In this document: positions 31,301-39,419 of the stretch, one piece after another
Numbering within the stretch: the first letter of the stretch is position 1
Layout of the letters: every line of letters begins with the position of its first letter
NCBI RefSeq assembly: GCF_017599345.1
Contig: NZ_JAGFVL010000040.1
Coordinates: 62,001-126,000 of the forward strand
DNA: 64,000 bases
Source: Gracilibacillus suaedae
Lineage (GTDB): Bacteria; Bacillota; Bacilli; Bacillales; Amphibacillaceae
Direction of reading: 5' to 3'
Notes under the pieces: model-generated
Told to the model about the DNA's origin: nothing
Database searches by the model: none
Seen by the model: the letters and a program-made list of their open reading frames with translations, nothing else
Made by a program: the position numbers and the translations under genes

Positions 31301-31753
31301 TCAGTAATCCCTCTTGTTCCCTTTTTTAACAAATTCCCAATCTCTTTCTATATTTTCTCTTACTCTTTGAAGAAGGTTGGAAATGGTTTCTATCTCTTTG
31401 TCGGAAAATCCGTTTAATGCAACTGTATTGGAATAATCATTTTCTCTTTTGATAAAAGGGTAAACATTTTCCCCTTTCTCTGTTGGAAAGAGTTTTTTTA
31501 TTTTTTGGTTATGATTGTCTGCATTCTTTTCAATAAAACCATTTAATTCAAGTTTTTTTATAGCGCGTGCTGCTGTTGTTCGATCTACTTTTATCATTTC
31601 AGCTAGCTTTTCTTGAATAATACCCGGGTTTTCACATATTCGCACAAGATACAAATACTGCCCTTTTGTAAGATCATATTCTTTAAACTCTATATTACTT
31701 ATAGAATCTAATGCCCTTGCTATCATCCCGATTTCACGAAGAATTTCCTTCAT
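31301..31753 (-). CDS. MarR-family regulator upstream of paiA
   Basis: A 150-residue winged-helix regulator. The DNA-binding part is about 40-100, with QEKLAEMIKVDRTTAARAIKKLE as recognition helix and NQKIKKLFPTEKG as wing. The start at 31753 follows AAGGAGTTAATT; the open frame upstream of it (MHLQQKIS and so on) runs into the operator region. It shares an operon with paiA and probably represses it through the inverted 25-bp arms just upstream. Confidence 0.85.
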   Translation of the reverse strand: MKEILREIGMIARALDSISNIEFKEYDLTKGQYLYLVRICENPGIIQEKLAEMIKVDRTTAARAIKKLELNGFIEKNADNHNQKIKKLFPTEKGENVYPFIKRENDYSNTVALNGFSDKEIETISNLLQRVRENIERDWEFVKKGNKRDY

Positions 31754-31774
31754 AATTAACTCCTTAGCGCTTAT

Positions 31775-31845
31775 TTTTTGTTGTAAATGCAATAAAAAAT
31801 ATACATACTTAACTTAACTTATTTTTATTGCATTTGCAACAAAAA
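31775..31845. promoter_or_regulatory. Large inverted repeat upstream of marR-paiA, candidate MarR operators
   Basis: Arms 31775-31799 and 31821-31845 are reverse complements with two mismatches in 25. Each contains TTGCA-NN-TGCAA or a close variant, the short inverted repeat form favoured by MarR dimers. The arms are 46 bp apart and end about 20 bp before the MarR start. Confidence 0.6.
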
Positions 31846-31930
31846 CAGAAAACTACTAATCACTTTGCATCTCTTACTGACTGCTACTCTTCCAAATTTG
31901 TGCTATATTTATTGCTAAGGAGAGGATTAC

Positions 31931-32617
31931 ATGACCAAGATTCTGATTGTGGAAGATGAAGAAAAGTTAGCACGTGTATTAGAACTTGAATTAGGCTACG
32001 AAGACTACCAAACTACGATTGCTACTGATGGACAGACGGCTTTTCAACTTTTACAGGAAAATGATTATGATCTTGTTTTATTAGATATCATGCTACCAGG
32101 GTTGAGCGGATTTGAAATTCTCAGGCGCTATCGCAAAGCGAATACTACTACACCAATCCTTCTATTAACCGCTCGAGATGAAGTACATGACAAAGTTTCT
32201 GGCCTGGATTTAGGAGCTAATGATTATATAACCAAGCCATTTCAAATAGAAGAATTGTTAGCAAGAGTACGAGCTCATCTACGACAGGCCGGACCAGCTA
32301 CGTCCCAGCAAGACCAACTAAATTATCAAGATTTAACGATTGATCTACAGTCACGAGATGTGACAAGAAATGGGGAAACGATCGATCTCACTCCTCGTGA
32401 ATATGATCTGCTTACCTTCTTATTACGGAACAGAAACCAAGTCTTCAACCGTGATCAATTGCTGGATAAGGTATGGGGATTTGATTATGCTGGAGATACT
32501 AATGTTGTCGACGTCTATATCCGTTATATTCGCAATAAAATTGATAAACCATTCCAGAAGGTAACCATTCAAACCGTGCGAGGTGTTGGTTATACCATAA
32601 AGGATGTTAAACAATGA
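31931..32617 (+). CDS. ykoG: OmpR-family response regulator, YkoG-like
   Basis: A 228-residue regulator with a receiver domain (1-118; phosphoacceptor Asp52 in LLDIMLPG, acidic pocket EDE 8-10, ITKPF near 100) and a C-terminal winged helix (about 130-225; LTPREYDLLTFLL and VDVYIRYIRNKID). It overlaps the sensor-kinase gene by four bases. Similarity is strongest to B. subtilis YkoG and the ArlR group. A PepSY protein like YkoI is encoded 580 bp downstream, matching the ykoIHG set. The stimulus is unknown. Confidence 0.88.
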   Translation: MTKILIVEDEEKLARVLELELGYEDYQTTIATDGQTAFQLLQENDYDLVLLDIMLPGLSGFEILRRYRKANTTTPILLLTARDEVHDKVSGLDLGANDYITKPFQIEELLARVRAHLRQAGPATSQQDQLNYQDLTIDLQSRDVTRNGETIDLTPREYDLLTFLLRNRNQVFNRDQLLDKVWGFDYAGDTNVVDVYIRYIRNKIDKPFQKVTIQTVRGVGYTIKDVKQ

Positions 32618-33966
32618 AACTACGAACGAAAGTACAACTTTTTCTTAGTGGATTTATGGTCCTTGTTATTTTTCTCATCAATAGTGCTGTTTATGTTTTA
32701 TATGAAGATCGGGTTAGTGATAATGAACTGAATCGAGTCAAGGAAGATGCTGAAAGTATAATGGAGGCAATAGTAAAAAGCTCAACAGTTGCAATTGAAC
32801 AGGAGAATTTACTGACAGCATTTCTTCCTGCAAATGGTATTATCCGTATTATTGATGAAAATGGAGAGCTTATTGAAAATGCCAGCACAGAGGATCGATT
32901 TAGTGAATGGCCATTTTCATATTCACAAACAGAAAAAAGTCAGATAGCTAAAGATGAAAATAAAACTCCCTATGCACAAGTTTTGATGCCCATCATTTGG
33001 GAGGATGGCTCAATAATTACATTACAAGTTAATGAAGCGTTGTACTCCATGGAAGATTCATTACGTACACTTCGTCTTGTTTTATTTCTTACAGCGGGAG
33101 TCATGCTCTTCCCTGCATTATTTGCCGGGTATTTTTTGTCGCGCTATATTACCAATCAAATTCAGACACTAACATTAGAAATGAGGAAAAATCCGAAGAA
33201 CGGAAAATGGGAGAAACTCGCCATTAAGAAGAAAAATAACGATGAGATTAGTGAAATGCAGCAAGCTTATAATGCCATGATCGATCGGATCGAGGAAAAT
33301 AGACAGAAGCAAGAACGCTTCGTTTCTGATGCTTCTCACGAACTTCGCACCCCTATTTCTGTCATTAAAAGCTATACAGAATTATTACAACGACGCGGAA
33401 AAGATAAACCGGAAATTTTTGAGGAAGCAACGAATGCCATTCTTTCGGAATCTGATCGGATGCAGCATTTAACAGAACAAATGCTTATTTTAGCCAAAAA
33501 TGAGGATCAAGAAAATTTATTATTTGAGCAAGTCAATATCAGTCAGATTACACGTGACGTCATTCGGTCATTATCTACCGCTTATCAACGTGAAATTAAA
33601 TTTTATCATGAAGAGGATCAAGACATCACCATAAGTGCAGACCGTAGGAAAATTCATCAGGCGATTTATATTCTAGTTGATAATGCATGCAAATATAGTG
33701 AAGACATCGTCATCGTAAAGATGCGAGATAAACAGCAACTGTTATCGATTGATGTGGTGGATAAAGGAGAAGGTTTATCTTCAGAAGATCAGGAACATGT
33801 TTTTGACCGGTTTTACCGTGTTGATAAAGCTCGCAGTCGAAAAGCCGGTGGGACAGGTCTTGGTCTAGCTATTTGCCAACAAATTATTCAGGCACATGGA
33901 GGAAGTATCCATATCACGAGTCAAGTGAATGAAGGGTCAACCTTGACACTTACATTACCAAAATGA
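32614..33966 (+). CDS. ykoH: Sensor histidine kinase, YkoH-like
   Basis: A 450-residue membrane kinase. Two membrane segments (about 8-30 and 150-172) enclose an extracellular domain of about 120 residues. A HAMP-like linker follows, then the dimerisation helix with phospho-His in SDASHELRTP near 243, and the ATPase domain with N box (LVDNACKYSE), DKGEGLS and GGTGLGLAICQQII. Translation is coupled to the response regulator by a four-base overlap. Confidence 0.9.
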   Translation: MKLRTKVQLFLSGFMVLVIFLINSAVYVLYEDRVSDNELNRVKEDAESIMEAIVKSSTVAIEQENLLTAFLPANGIIRIIDENGELIENASTEDRFSEWPFSYSQTEKSQIAKDENKTPYAQVLMPIIWEDGSIITLQVNEALYSMEDSLRTLRLVLFLTAGVMLFPALFAGYFLSRYITNQIQTLTLEMRKNPKNGKWEKLAIKKKNNDEISEMQQAYNAMIDRIEENRQKQERFVSDASHELRTPISVIKSYTELLQRRGKDKPEIFEEATNAILSESDRMQHLTEQMLILAKNEDQENLLFEQVNISQITRDVIRSLSTAYQREIKFYHEEDQDITISADRRKIHQAIYILVDNACKYSEDIVIVKMRDKQQLLSIDVVDKGEGLSSEDQEHVFDRFYRVDKARSRKAGGTGLGLAICQQIIQAHGGSIHITSQVNEGSTLTLTLPK

Positions 33967-34099
33967 GATTATTTTTTCTCATCAAATTCTCATTTTTCTC
34001 TCATGGTCTACTCATAGTGTTTGGATAAACTATACGTAATAAGAAAAATCGGCACACCCCCGCCGGTCCTTTATTACTTTAGTAGTAATGATGAAATAG

Positions 34100-34310
34100 T
34101 TGAACAGCTTGACCACCGCTCCGGCTGCCCACTTCCCTTTCCGTGGGGTTTGTCCTTCAGCTAACTTTTTCGAGCCAAAACCGCTCGAAAAAGTGGATCT
34201 TCAGGTCAAACGATTCCCACAGGAGTGGAAGTGGGCGGCCTTCGCTTTATACATGTGCTACAACATTTGTCAGATCAGGCAATTTGAGTTGTCATCCCTG
34301 TGAAAGTGCA
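34100..34310. repeat. Dispersed repeat family R1, copy C (best folded)
   Basis: An outer stem pairs GCCCACTTCC (34127-34136) with GGAAGTGGGC (about 34228-34237). Inside is a perfect 11-bp stem CTTTTTCGAGC / GCTCGAAAAAG. Flanking sequence also resembles copies A and D. Short open frames across it are not credible genes. It is part of the 582-bp gap 33967-34548. Confidence 0.75.
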
Positions 34311-34379
34311 ATGTATGGCTTAGGAAATTACTAATAAGGTTTATAAAACCCAATATCTTTTTTCTATTATTCGTTGTAG

Positions 34380-34498
34380 ATAAAGTATAGCGAAGGCGAC
34401 CGTTTAGAAACGTAGCGGCTTCAGAATCAACTGAGATAAAGGAATTACGGTGAGCAGAGCCGATGATCTTCTTTGTTAAGGGCCGCTTTATTCACAGG
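34380..34498. other. Second repeat-like, possibly structured segment in the ykoH-ykoI gap
   Basis: GC-richer segment beginning AGCGAAGGCGACC and containing GAAACGTAGCGGCTTC and TTACGGTGAGCAGAGCC. It looks like a dispersed Bacillaceae intergenic repeat but no second copy is visible in this window. No gene is seen in it. Confidence 0.3.
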
Positions 34499-34548
34499 GG
34501 GGGAATTTTATAATTTTCCAGAACACAAGAAATGAGGAGTGATCATGG

Positions 34549-35175
34549 ATGAAAAAAAAGCTGTTATATCCCTTAATTCTAGTTATCGTAATCGGTGGTG
34601 TATTTGTCATTTACAATTTCACTTCTTCTCCTGCTGATGCCTATTTATCAGAAGAAGAAGCAAAAGAAAAAATATCGAAACAATACTCCGGTGAAATCGC
34701 AGAAATAGAATTAGAAGCGGAAAATAACAAAAAAATATATAAAGTAAAAATCAAAAGAACAGATCGTGATTATGAGTTAAAAATAGATGCAGAAACGGGA
34801 GAAGTATTACTGTTAAATGAAACATCTGTAACCGAAAGTAACAACTCTACTAGAAAGGAGGTTACTGCAGTTGATGATAATATTGAACAAGAGGATAACA
34901 GTAGAAATAACCATACAGAAGATCGTGATGATAGTAGCACTGAAGAAACTAAGCAGCAACCAAATAACACATTAATTTCTGCAGAAGAAGCAAGTGATAT
35001 TGCATTAGATCAATATCCAGGTGCGGAAATTATCGATTTTGAACAGGATGAAGATGATGGAAGATACCTATATGAAATCGAATTGATAACTGACAAAGAA
35101 GAAATTGATTTGGAGATTGATGCATATACCGGTTCCATTATTTCCATTTCTAAAGATGAACTTGATGAGGACTAA
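34549..35175 (+). CDS. ykoI: Membrane-anchored protein with two PepSY domains, YkoI-like
   Basis: A 208-residue protein with an N-terminal signal or anchor helix (about 4-24), then two PepSY repeats (about 33-84 and 143-203: YLSEEEAKEKISKQYSGEI and ISAEEASDIALDQYPGAEI). They are separated by an acidic, Asn/Ser/Thr-rich linker. It is very acidic overall, as expected for an exposed protein in a salt-tolerant cell. The start at 34549 follows GAGGAG; a nearby ATG at 34545 is out of frame. PepSY proteins of this type accompany YkoGH-like two-component systems. Confidence 0.8.
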   Translation: MKKKLLYPLILVIVIGGVFVIYNFTSSPADAYLSEEEAKEKISKQYSGEIAEIELEAENNKKIYKVKIKRTDRDYELKIDAETGEVLLLNETSVTESNNSTRKEVTAVDDNIEQEDNSRNNHTEDRDDSSTEETKQQPNNTLISAEEASDIALDQYPGAEIIDFEQDEDDGRYLYEIELITDKEEIDLEIDAYTGSIISISKDELDED

Positions 35176-35224
35176 AGCTATTTGATAAAAAAGACACTAT
35201 GTCTCACCAATGATAAATTTTTTC

Positions 35225-35450
35225 CTTCATCACGCTTATGACGGACACTTTTCTCTCACTTCCTTCTTTTTTGTCCTTCATAAGAAAAAACTGAGCAAAA
35301 ACCGCTCGAAAAAAAAGGATCTTCTGGTCAAACAATTCCCACAAGATTGGGAATGGGCATCGCTAAGACCTTGTCAAAAACATATGTCAGACCTAGCAAC
35401 TTGGGTTATTACCCCAGTGGTGCTTATTATCGTTCAACATACGATAGTAT
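35225..35450. repeat. Dispersed repeat family R1, copy D (degraded)
   Basis: Diverged R1 copy recognisable by ACCGCTCGAAAA, GGATCTTCTGGTCAAACA and ATTCCCACAAG, in the same order as copies A and C, and by TCAGACCTAGCAACTTGGG matching the distal part of copy C. It fills the 383-bp gap 35176-35558 together with the terminator at 35478. An open frame through it is not a gene. Confidence 0.6.
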
Positions 35451-35477
35451 CACGAATTATATGCTTTCTTATTTTAT

Positions 35478-35520
35478 TAAAAAGATACCCTTCACCAATG
35501 GAATGAAGGGCATCTTTTAA
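35478..35520. terminator. Intrinsic terminator between ykoI and ctaB
   Basis: A stem AAAGATACCCTTCA / TGAAGGGCATCTTT with a nine-base loop. On the minus strand it is followed by a T-rich run, ending the SAM hydrolase-ctaB transcript; it may act in both directions. Confidence 0.8.
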
Positions 35521-35558
35521 GATATTCGATGTAATTGCTTCTTTTAGCAAAAATGGCA

Positions 35559-36419
35559 TCAAACAAAAGCAACATATAATCCATAAACTACTAACAAATA
35601 AACTAATGAACTTGCAAATAAGAGATTGGCCCATTTTTTTACTGATGGTGTTTTAAAGCCGATAACTCCAATGATTAACCAACCAACATTTAGTAATGTG
35701 ATAAGGACATAAAACAAAGTACTGAATCCACTCAAAAACAAAGGAATAAATAGCAACAACAATATATAAATATTAGTCCTGCGAATTGTAGTCTTGAAAC
35801 CACGTACTACTGGTAACATTTTCAATCCTGATCTTGCATAGTCTTCATACTTACGAATGGCAATTGCATACGTATGTGGCATTTGCCAAAGAAACATAAT
35901 TGCAAAAAGACTTAGTGGAATAGGGTGAAACGCTGAACCTATTACCCCCCACCCCATCAATGGTGTAACTGCACCTGATAAACTGCCTATATGTGTATTC
36001 CACGTTACTTTTCTTTTAGTCCAAATTGTATATACAACAACATACGTATACCAACCTACAAAACCATAAATGGCAACCTCTAAATTAATTAAAAGTAACA
36101 AAAATTGCCCAATCAAACTCAAAACTATTCCCATTATCAGAATCGTACGTAAAGAGATAGAGCCAGTGACAGTCGGCCTATTTTTAGTCCGTTCCATTAA
36201 TTTGTCAACATCTGCTTCTAACCAATTATTTAATGTTAAAGCACCTGCAACCAACATTGCACTGCCGATCAGCAGCAATAAGAAATCAACCGAATAGTCA
36301 TCGAATCTAATATCATAATAACGCGCGGCGATCATAAATCCGAGTACTGTCGGTAACACATTCGCAATTAATACAAATCTTTTAAATAAGTATTTTAATT
36401 CTGTCAAAACACTAACCAT
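35559..36419 (-). CDS. ctaB: Protoheme IX farnesyltransferase (heme O synthase)
   Basis: A 286-residue UbiA-superfamily prenyltransferase with about eight to nine membrane helices. The prenyl-diphosphate site is NNWLEADVDKLMERTKNRP near 64-82; the second Asp-rich loop appears as YEDYARSGLKMLP near 192-204. It adds a farnesyl group to heme B to make heme O for heme-copper oxidases. No ctaA or cytochrome oxidase genes are nearby; instead it follows a SAM hydrolase gene by 12 bp. Confidence 0.9.
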   Translation of the reverse strand: MVSVLTELKYLFKRFVLIANVLPTVLGFMIAARYYDIRFDDYSVDFLLLLIGSAMLVAGALTLNNWLEADVDKLMERTKNRPTVTGSISLRTILIMGIVLSLIGQFLLLLINLEVAIYGFVGWYTYVVVYTIWTKRKVTWNTHIGSLSGAVTPLMGWGVIGSAFHPIPLSLFAIMFLWQMPHTYAIAIRKYEDYARSGLKMLPVVRGFKTTIRRTNIYILLLLFIPLFLSGFSTLFYVLITLLNVGWLIIGVIGFKTPSVKKWANLLFASSLVYLLVVYGLYVAFV

Positions 36420-36431
36420 TCCGTGAACTCC

Positions 36432-37274
36432 TTAAACCTTCTTTATATAAACGTGCCAGCTTGAACCAGTTCCAATATTGTGAGCTTTAGCAAATGAACC
36501 TTGGTTGATCGCCATTGCCATATTATCCAACGAATTCACATATAATACTGGCTCTCCAATTTGAATAGCAGCGAATGAGCGACCAAACGTCATCTTATTT
36601 CGGTATACTCTTCTCGTATCATGGAGAATTTCTATTTCGACTGCTTCACCATATTCAATATTTAATTCGAAAAAAAGCTCTCTACTAATATTAGTCCACA
36701 AATTACCAAAACGGACATCCAATATATCAATCGTCCCGCTTATCATTTGCTCCTCAAGCTTTGGCTCATAAAACGGCAGACGTACTATATCCTCTATTTG
36801 TAATTCTGGTCCAATATTATCAAAAGAAATCACCCCTGCAGCTATTCGAGCTCCTGTATAGGCATAAATATCTCGACCATGAAAAGTATGAGAAGCTCCT
36901 GACTTTGGTAACCGATTGACCTCTTCATCAATTTCTCTGATTTGCTTAATGCCAATTTTATTATAAATATGTGTTAACGTACCATTATCTGGTGTAACAA
37001 TATATTGATTATTCTTTGTTTTGACAACCACACTTTTTCGTTCTGAACCGACTCCTGGATCTACAACAGATACAAAAACAGTATTTTCTGGCCAATAGGA
37101 CACTGTTTGTAATAATCGATAGGAACCTGACCAGATATCAAACGGTGGTATATCATGAGTATTATCAAATATGTTAACGATTTTACTTACACTATGCGCA
37201 ACACCTTTCATTGCACTTACTGCTCCATCTTCTAGTCCGAAATCTGATTGTAACACCAATGGATTCATCATCAT
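36432..37274 (-). CDS. SAM hydrolase (S-adenosyl-L-methionine hydroxide adenosyltransferase family, DUF62)
   Basis: A 280-residue member of the fluorinase-like DUF62 family. Motifs: LQSDFGLEDGAVSAMKGV near 8-25, SVVDPGVGSERK near 69-80, VTPDNGTLTHI near 93-103 and HTFHGRDIYA near 127-136 (His/Arg/Asp for water activation). Family members split SAM into adenosine and methionine. AAAGGGGTAATC precedes the first of three consecutive ATGs. It is first in a two-gene unit with ctaB, a pairing I cannot explain from pathway knowledge. Confidence 0.85.
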   Translation of the reverse strand: MMMNPLVLQSDFGLEDGAVSAMKGVAHSVSKIVNIFDNTHDIPPFDIWSGSYRLLQTVSYWPENTVFVSVVDPGVGSERKSVVVKTKNNQYIVTPDNGTLTHIYNKIGIKQIREIDEEVNRLPKSGASHTFHGRDIYAYTGARIAAGVISFDNIGPELQIEDIVRLPFYEPKLEEQMISGTIDILDVRFGNLWTNISRELFFELNIEYGEAVEIEILHDTRRVYRNKMTFGRSFAAIQIGEPVLYVNSLDNMAMAINQGSFAKAHNIGTGSSWHVYIKKV

Positions 37275-37363
37275 GATTACCCCTTTCTATGCTTAGCACC
37301 ATTATACTATTATCTAGCAATGAAATGAAAGAATATCATTTGAATCCTAAATACTTGGTGCTT

Positions 37364-37400
37364 GCATAAAAAACCGACACCCACTATCAGGTGCCTGCCT
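37364..37400 (-). terminator. Terminator after the arabinanase gene
   Basis: On the minus strand GGCACC-loop-GGTGTC extended by flanking pairs and followed by GGTTTTTT, just past the GH43 stop. Confidence 0.7.
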
Positions 37401-37412
37401 TTCTTCATATAA

Positions 37413-38453
37413 TTAAAATGCTGGCCAATCATTACGCCAGTTTACTTTTCGGATTTGCATACGAATGACACCATCGGCATCCCCATCATAATAATGATAA
37501 ACCATAAAATAGTCGCCATCTTTCTTGATAATATCTTGCCCACCTGGACCAATTTGATTATCCTGGCTATCTAATATAATATCACCACCGCCTTGCAGTA
37601 ACTCCTCCCCTTCGAAATCTAGATATGGGCCAGTTACAGCTTCAGCACGACCTACCGCTATTTTATAGGTACTATCTACACCATTACAGCATGAATCCCA
37701 AGAAGTTAATAGATAAAAATAACCATCTCGTTCAAAAATAGCCGGTCCTTCGATGGCATTGTGCTGAGTTGTAGCTTGTCTGGAAGCAATTTTCGTCGGT
37801 TCTCCATTTAATTCCTTCATATTATCTGAGAGCTCTTGAACTGCAATCCCACCAAAATGAGAGCCATAAACCATCCACCAGCTACCTTCTGCTTCAAAAA
37901 CCATTGGATCTATTGCGTTATACTCTGTTTCACCAGGTGCTGACGTTAAAATCGGTCCATGGTCTTCCCAGCTAGCTATATCGCCTGGTGTAGTCGTACT
38001 AGCAACACCAATTCCGGAATGATTCGTACCAAAAATGGACGCTGCATAATAAAGATAATATGTATCATCCTTTTCTACAACATGCGGAGCCCACAGATGT
38101 GCAGTATTATACTTAAAGATCCATTCTGGCACCGCAATTTCGCCCATCGCTTCCCATGGACCTGCTAAGGATTCCGTAGACTTTCTCATGAAGATACCTC
38201 CAGGATCTTCTGTACTTCTTGCTACACCTGTAGATACTACGAAAAATTCACCATTTGACTCAAATATCGACGGATCATGTACTGGATCATCAATCCCTAA
38301 TGCAGGATCATAGTCACCATAATCCCCACTCATTTCTAACAAACCATCTTCATCACTATTTGATAAACCATTTAATTCATCATCATAAAGACTAACTACT
38401 ATTAATATACCTAACGCTATTATAATAGCAACCCACATACTCCGTTTATTCAA
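37413..38453 (-). CDS. Endo-alpha-1,5-L-arabinanase-like GH43 enzyme, membrane-anchored
   Basis: A 346-residue five-bladed propeller enzyme. Catalytic positions: base Asp in VHDPSIFE near 57-64, pKa-modulating Asp in NAIDPMVFE near 178-186 and acid Glu in AIEGPAIFE near 235-243. An N-terminal hydrophobic helix (about 6-24) has no clear cleavage site, so it may be a signal anchor. The start is TTG at 38453 after AAGGTGG; the open frame before it adds an implausible MCGQLHRKVDFV. It should cut arabinan side chains of pectin, complementing the pectinase at 54508. A cre site overlaps its promoter. Confidence 0.85.
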   Translation of the reverse strand: MNKRSMWVAIIIALGILIVVSLYDDELNGLSNSDEDGLLEMSGDYGDYDPALGIDDPVHDPSIFESNGEFFVVSTGVARSTEDPGGIFMRKSTESLAGPWEAMGEIAVPEWIFKYNTAHLWAPHVVEKDDTYYLYYAASIFGTNHSGIGVASTTTPGDIASWEDHGPILTSAPGETEYNAIDPMVFEAEGSWWMVYGSHFGGIAVQELSDNMKELNGEPTKIASRQATTQHNAIEGPAIFERDGYFYLLTSWDSCCNGVDSTYKIAVGRAEAVTGPYLDFEGEELLQGGGDIILDSQDNQIGPGGQDIIKKDGDYFMVYHYYDGDADGVIRMQIRKVNWRNDWPAF

Positions 38454-38489
38454 AACAAAATCCACCTTCCTATGTAATTGTCCGCACAC

Positions 38490-38527
38490 ATTATAGCATA
38501 AAATTAACCATAATGTATACGTTTGCA
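38490..38527 (-). promoter_or_regulatory. Arabinanase promoter with overlapping cre site
   Basis: On the minus strand TATAAT at 38495-38490 has TATACA about 18 bp upstream as -35. TGTATACGTTTGCA (38514-38527) fits the CcpA consensus TGNNANCGNWNNCA at all fixed positions and covers the -35, so catabolite repression is expected. Confidence 0.7.
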
Positions 38528-38552
38528 GATAAAGGTGGATTAAATTAATAAA

Positions 38553-39272
38553 TTAGATATCCATATAATTTCCATTATTATCAATAAATGCAAACGGACT
38601 CGATTTCCATCCATTCTCTATGAGACTATATATATTATCTGCTGTATCATCGGGATCTTGTGGCGCCTTCTCACCACCCATATCTGTTTTCATCCATCCT
38701 GGATGGACAGATACAACTTCCACTGGTTCATCCTTTAAATATACCCTTAATTTTTCAGTAAGCATATTCAAAGCCACTTTTGTCATACCATAAGGATAGT
38801 CGCCACTATAAGCATTGGTAAGACTTCCAGCTTCGGAACTGATATTAATAATCGCTTGTGTTTCTGCTACATGTTGCCTAATACCAATTCGTAAAACAGG
38901 AAGAAAATGTTTCACTACTCGCATTGGACCTAAAGTATTCACATCAAATGCTTGCAGTGCGGCATTCATATCCAATTCTTCTATCGCCTTTTCCCGTTCG
39001 TTTAAAATAGCTGCATTATTTATAATCACATCTAAATATTGATCAGTCAGTTTCACTGCTTCAGCAGCTTGCTTGACTGATTTTTCATGCGTGACGTCCA
39101 TATGAATAATCCGAAGTTGTCCTTCATAAGATTCTTTTAAATTTTGTAATTCTTTTATGTGTTTATCCGCTACAGAGCGAACAGTAGCAAAAATAATATT
39201 GCCTTTTTTCAAACCACTACGTACTAAGGCTAAGCCTAAGCCTCTATTAGCTCCTGTAACTAAAACTTTCAT
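38553..39272 (-). CDS. Short-chain dehydrogenase/reductase
   Basis: A 239-residue classical SDR with the cofactor loop TGANRGLGLAL (6-16), NNAA near 86-89, catalytic Ser in NISSEAGS near 142-149 and YGMTKVAL (Tyr-x-x-x-Lys) near 158-165. It resembles C-factor-like SDRs of Bacillus; cofactor and substrate cannot be assigned. It is a single gene between the arabinanase and P-ATPase genes. Confidence 0.85.
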   Translation of the reverse strand: MKVLVTGANRGLGLALVRSGLKKGNIIFATVRSVADKHIKELQNLKESYEGQLRIIHMDVTHEKSVKQAAEAVKLTDQYLDVIINNAAILNEREKAIEELDMNAALQAFDVNTLGPMRVVKHFLPVLRIGIRQHVAETQAIINISSEAGSLTNAYSGDYPYGMTKVALNMLTEKLRVYLKDEPVEVVSVHPGWMKTDMGGEKAPQDPDDTADNIYSLIENGWKSSPFAFIDNNGNYMDI

Positions 39273-39357
39273 CTTTTCACCCCATTCTTTATTGTTGAAA
39301 ACCCTTACATATATTTTATCACAATCTCCTATCTATTTGGTGAAAAACTAATAAAAT

Positions 39358-39412
39358 AGCACTACTGTTGACACGATATTCTTAATTATCAGGCCAACAG
39401 CAGCACTTGTTT
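39358..39412 (-). terminator. Possible terminator after the P-type ATPase gene
   Basis: On the minus strand GTGCTGCTGTTG pairs imperfectly, with G-U pairs, with CAACAGTAGTGC across a 24-base loop, followed by TATTTTATT. Confidence 0.45.
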
Positions 39413-39419
39413 CCATTAT

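Noticed and set aside
34100-34334. Short plus-strand open frames (67 and 63 codons)
   Set aside because: Both are readings of R1 copy C in different frames, without ribosome sites.
35210-35506. 98-codon plus-strand open frame
   Set aside because: It runs through R1 copy D and into the terminator; no coding character.
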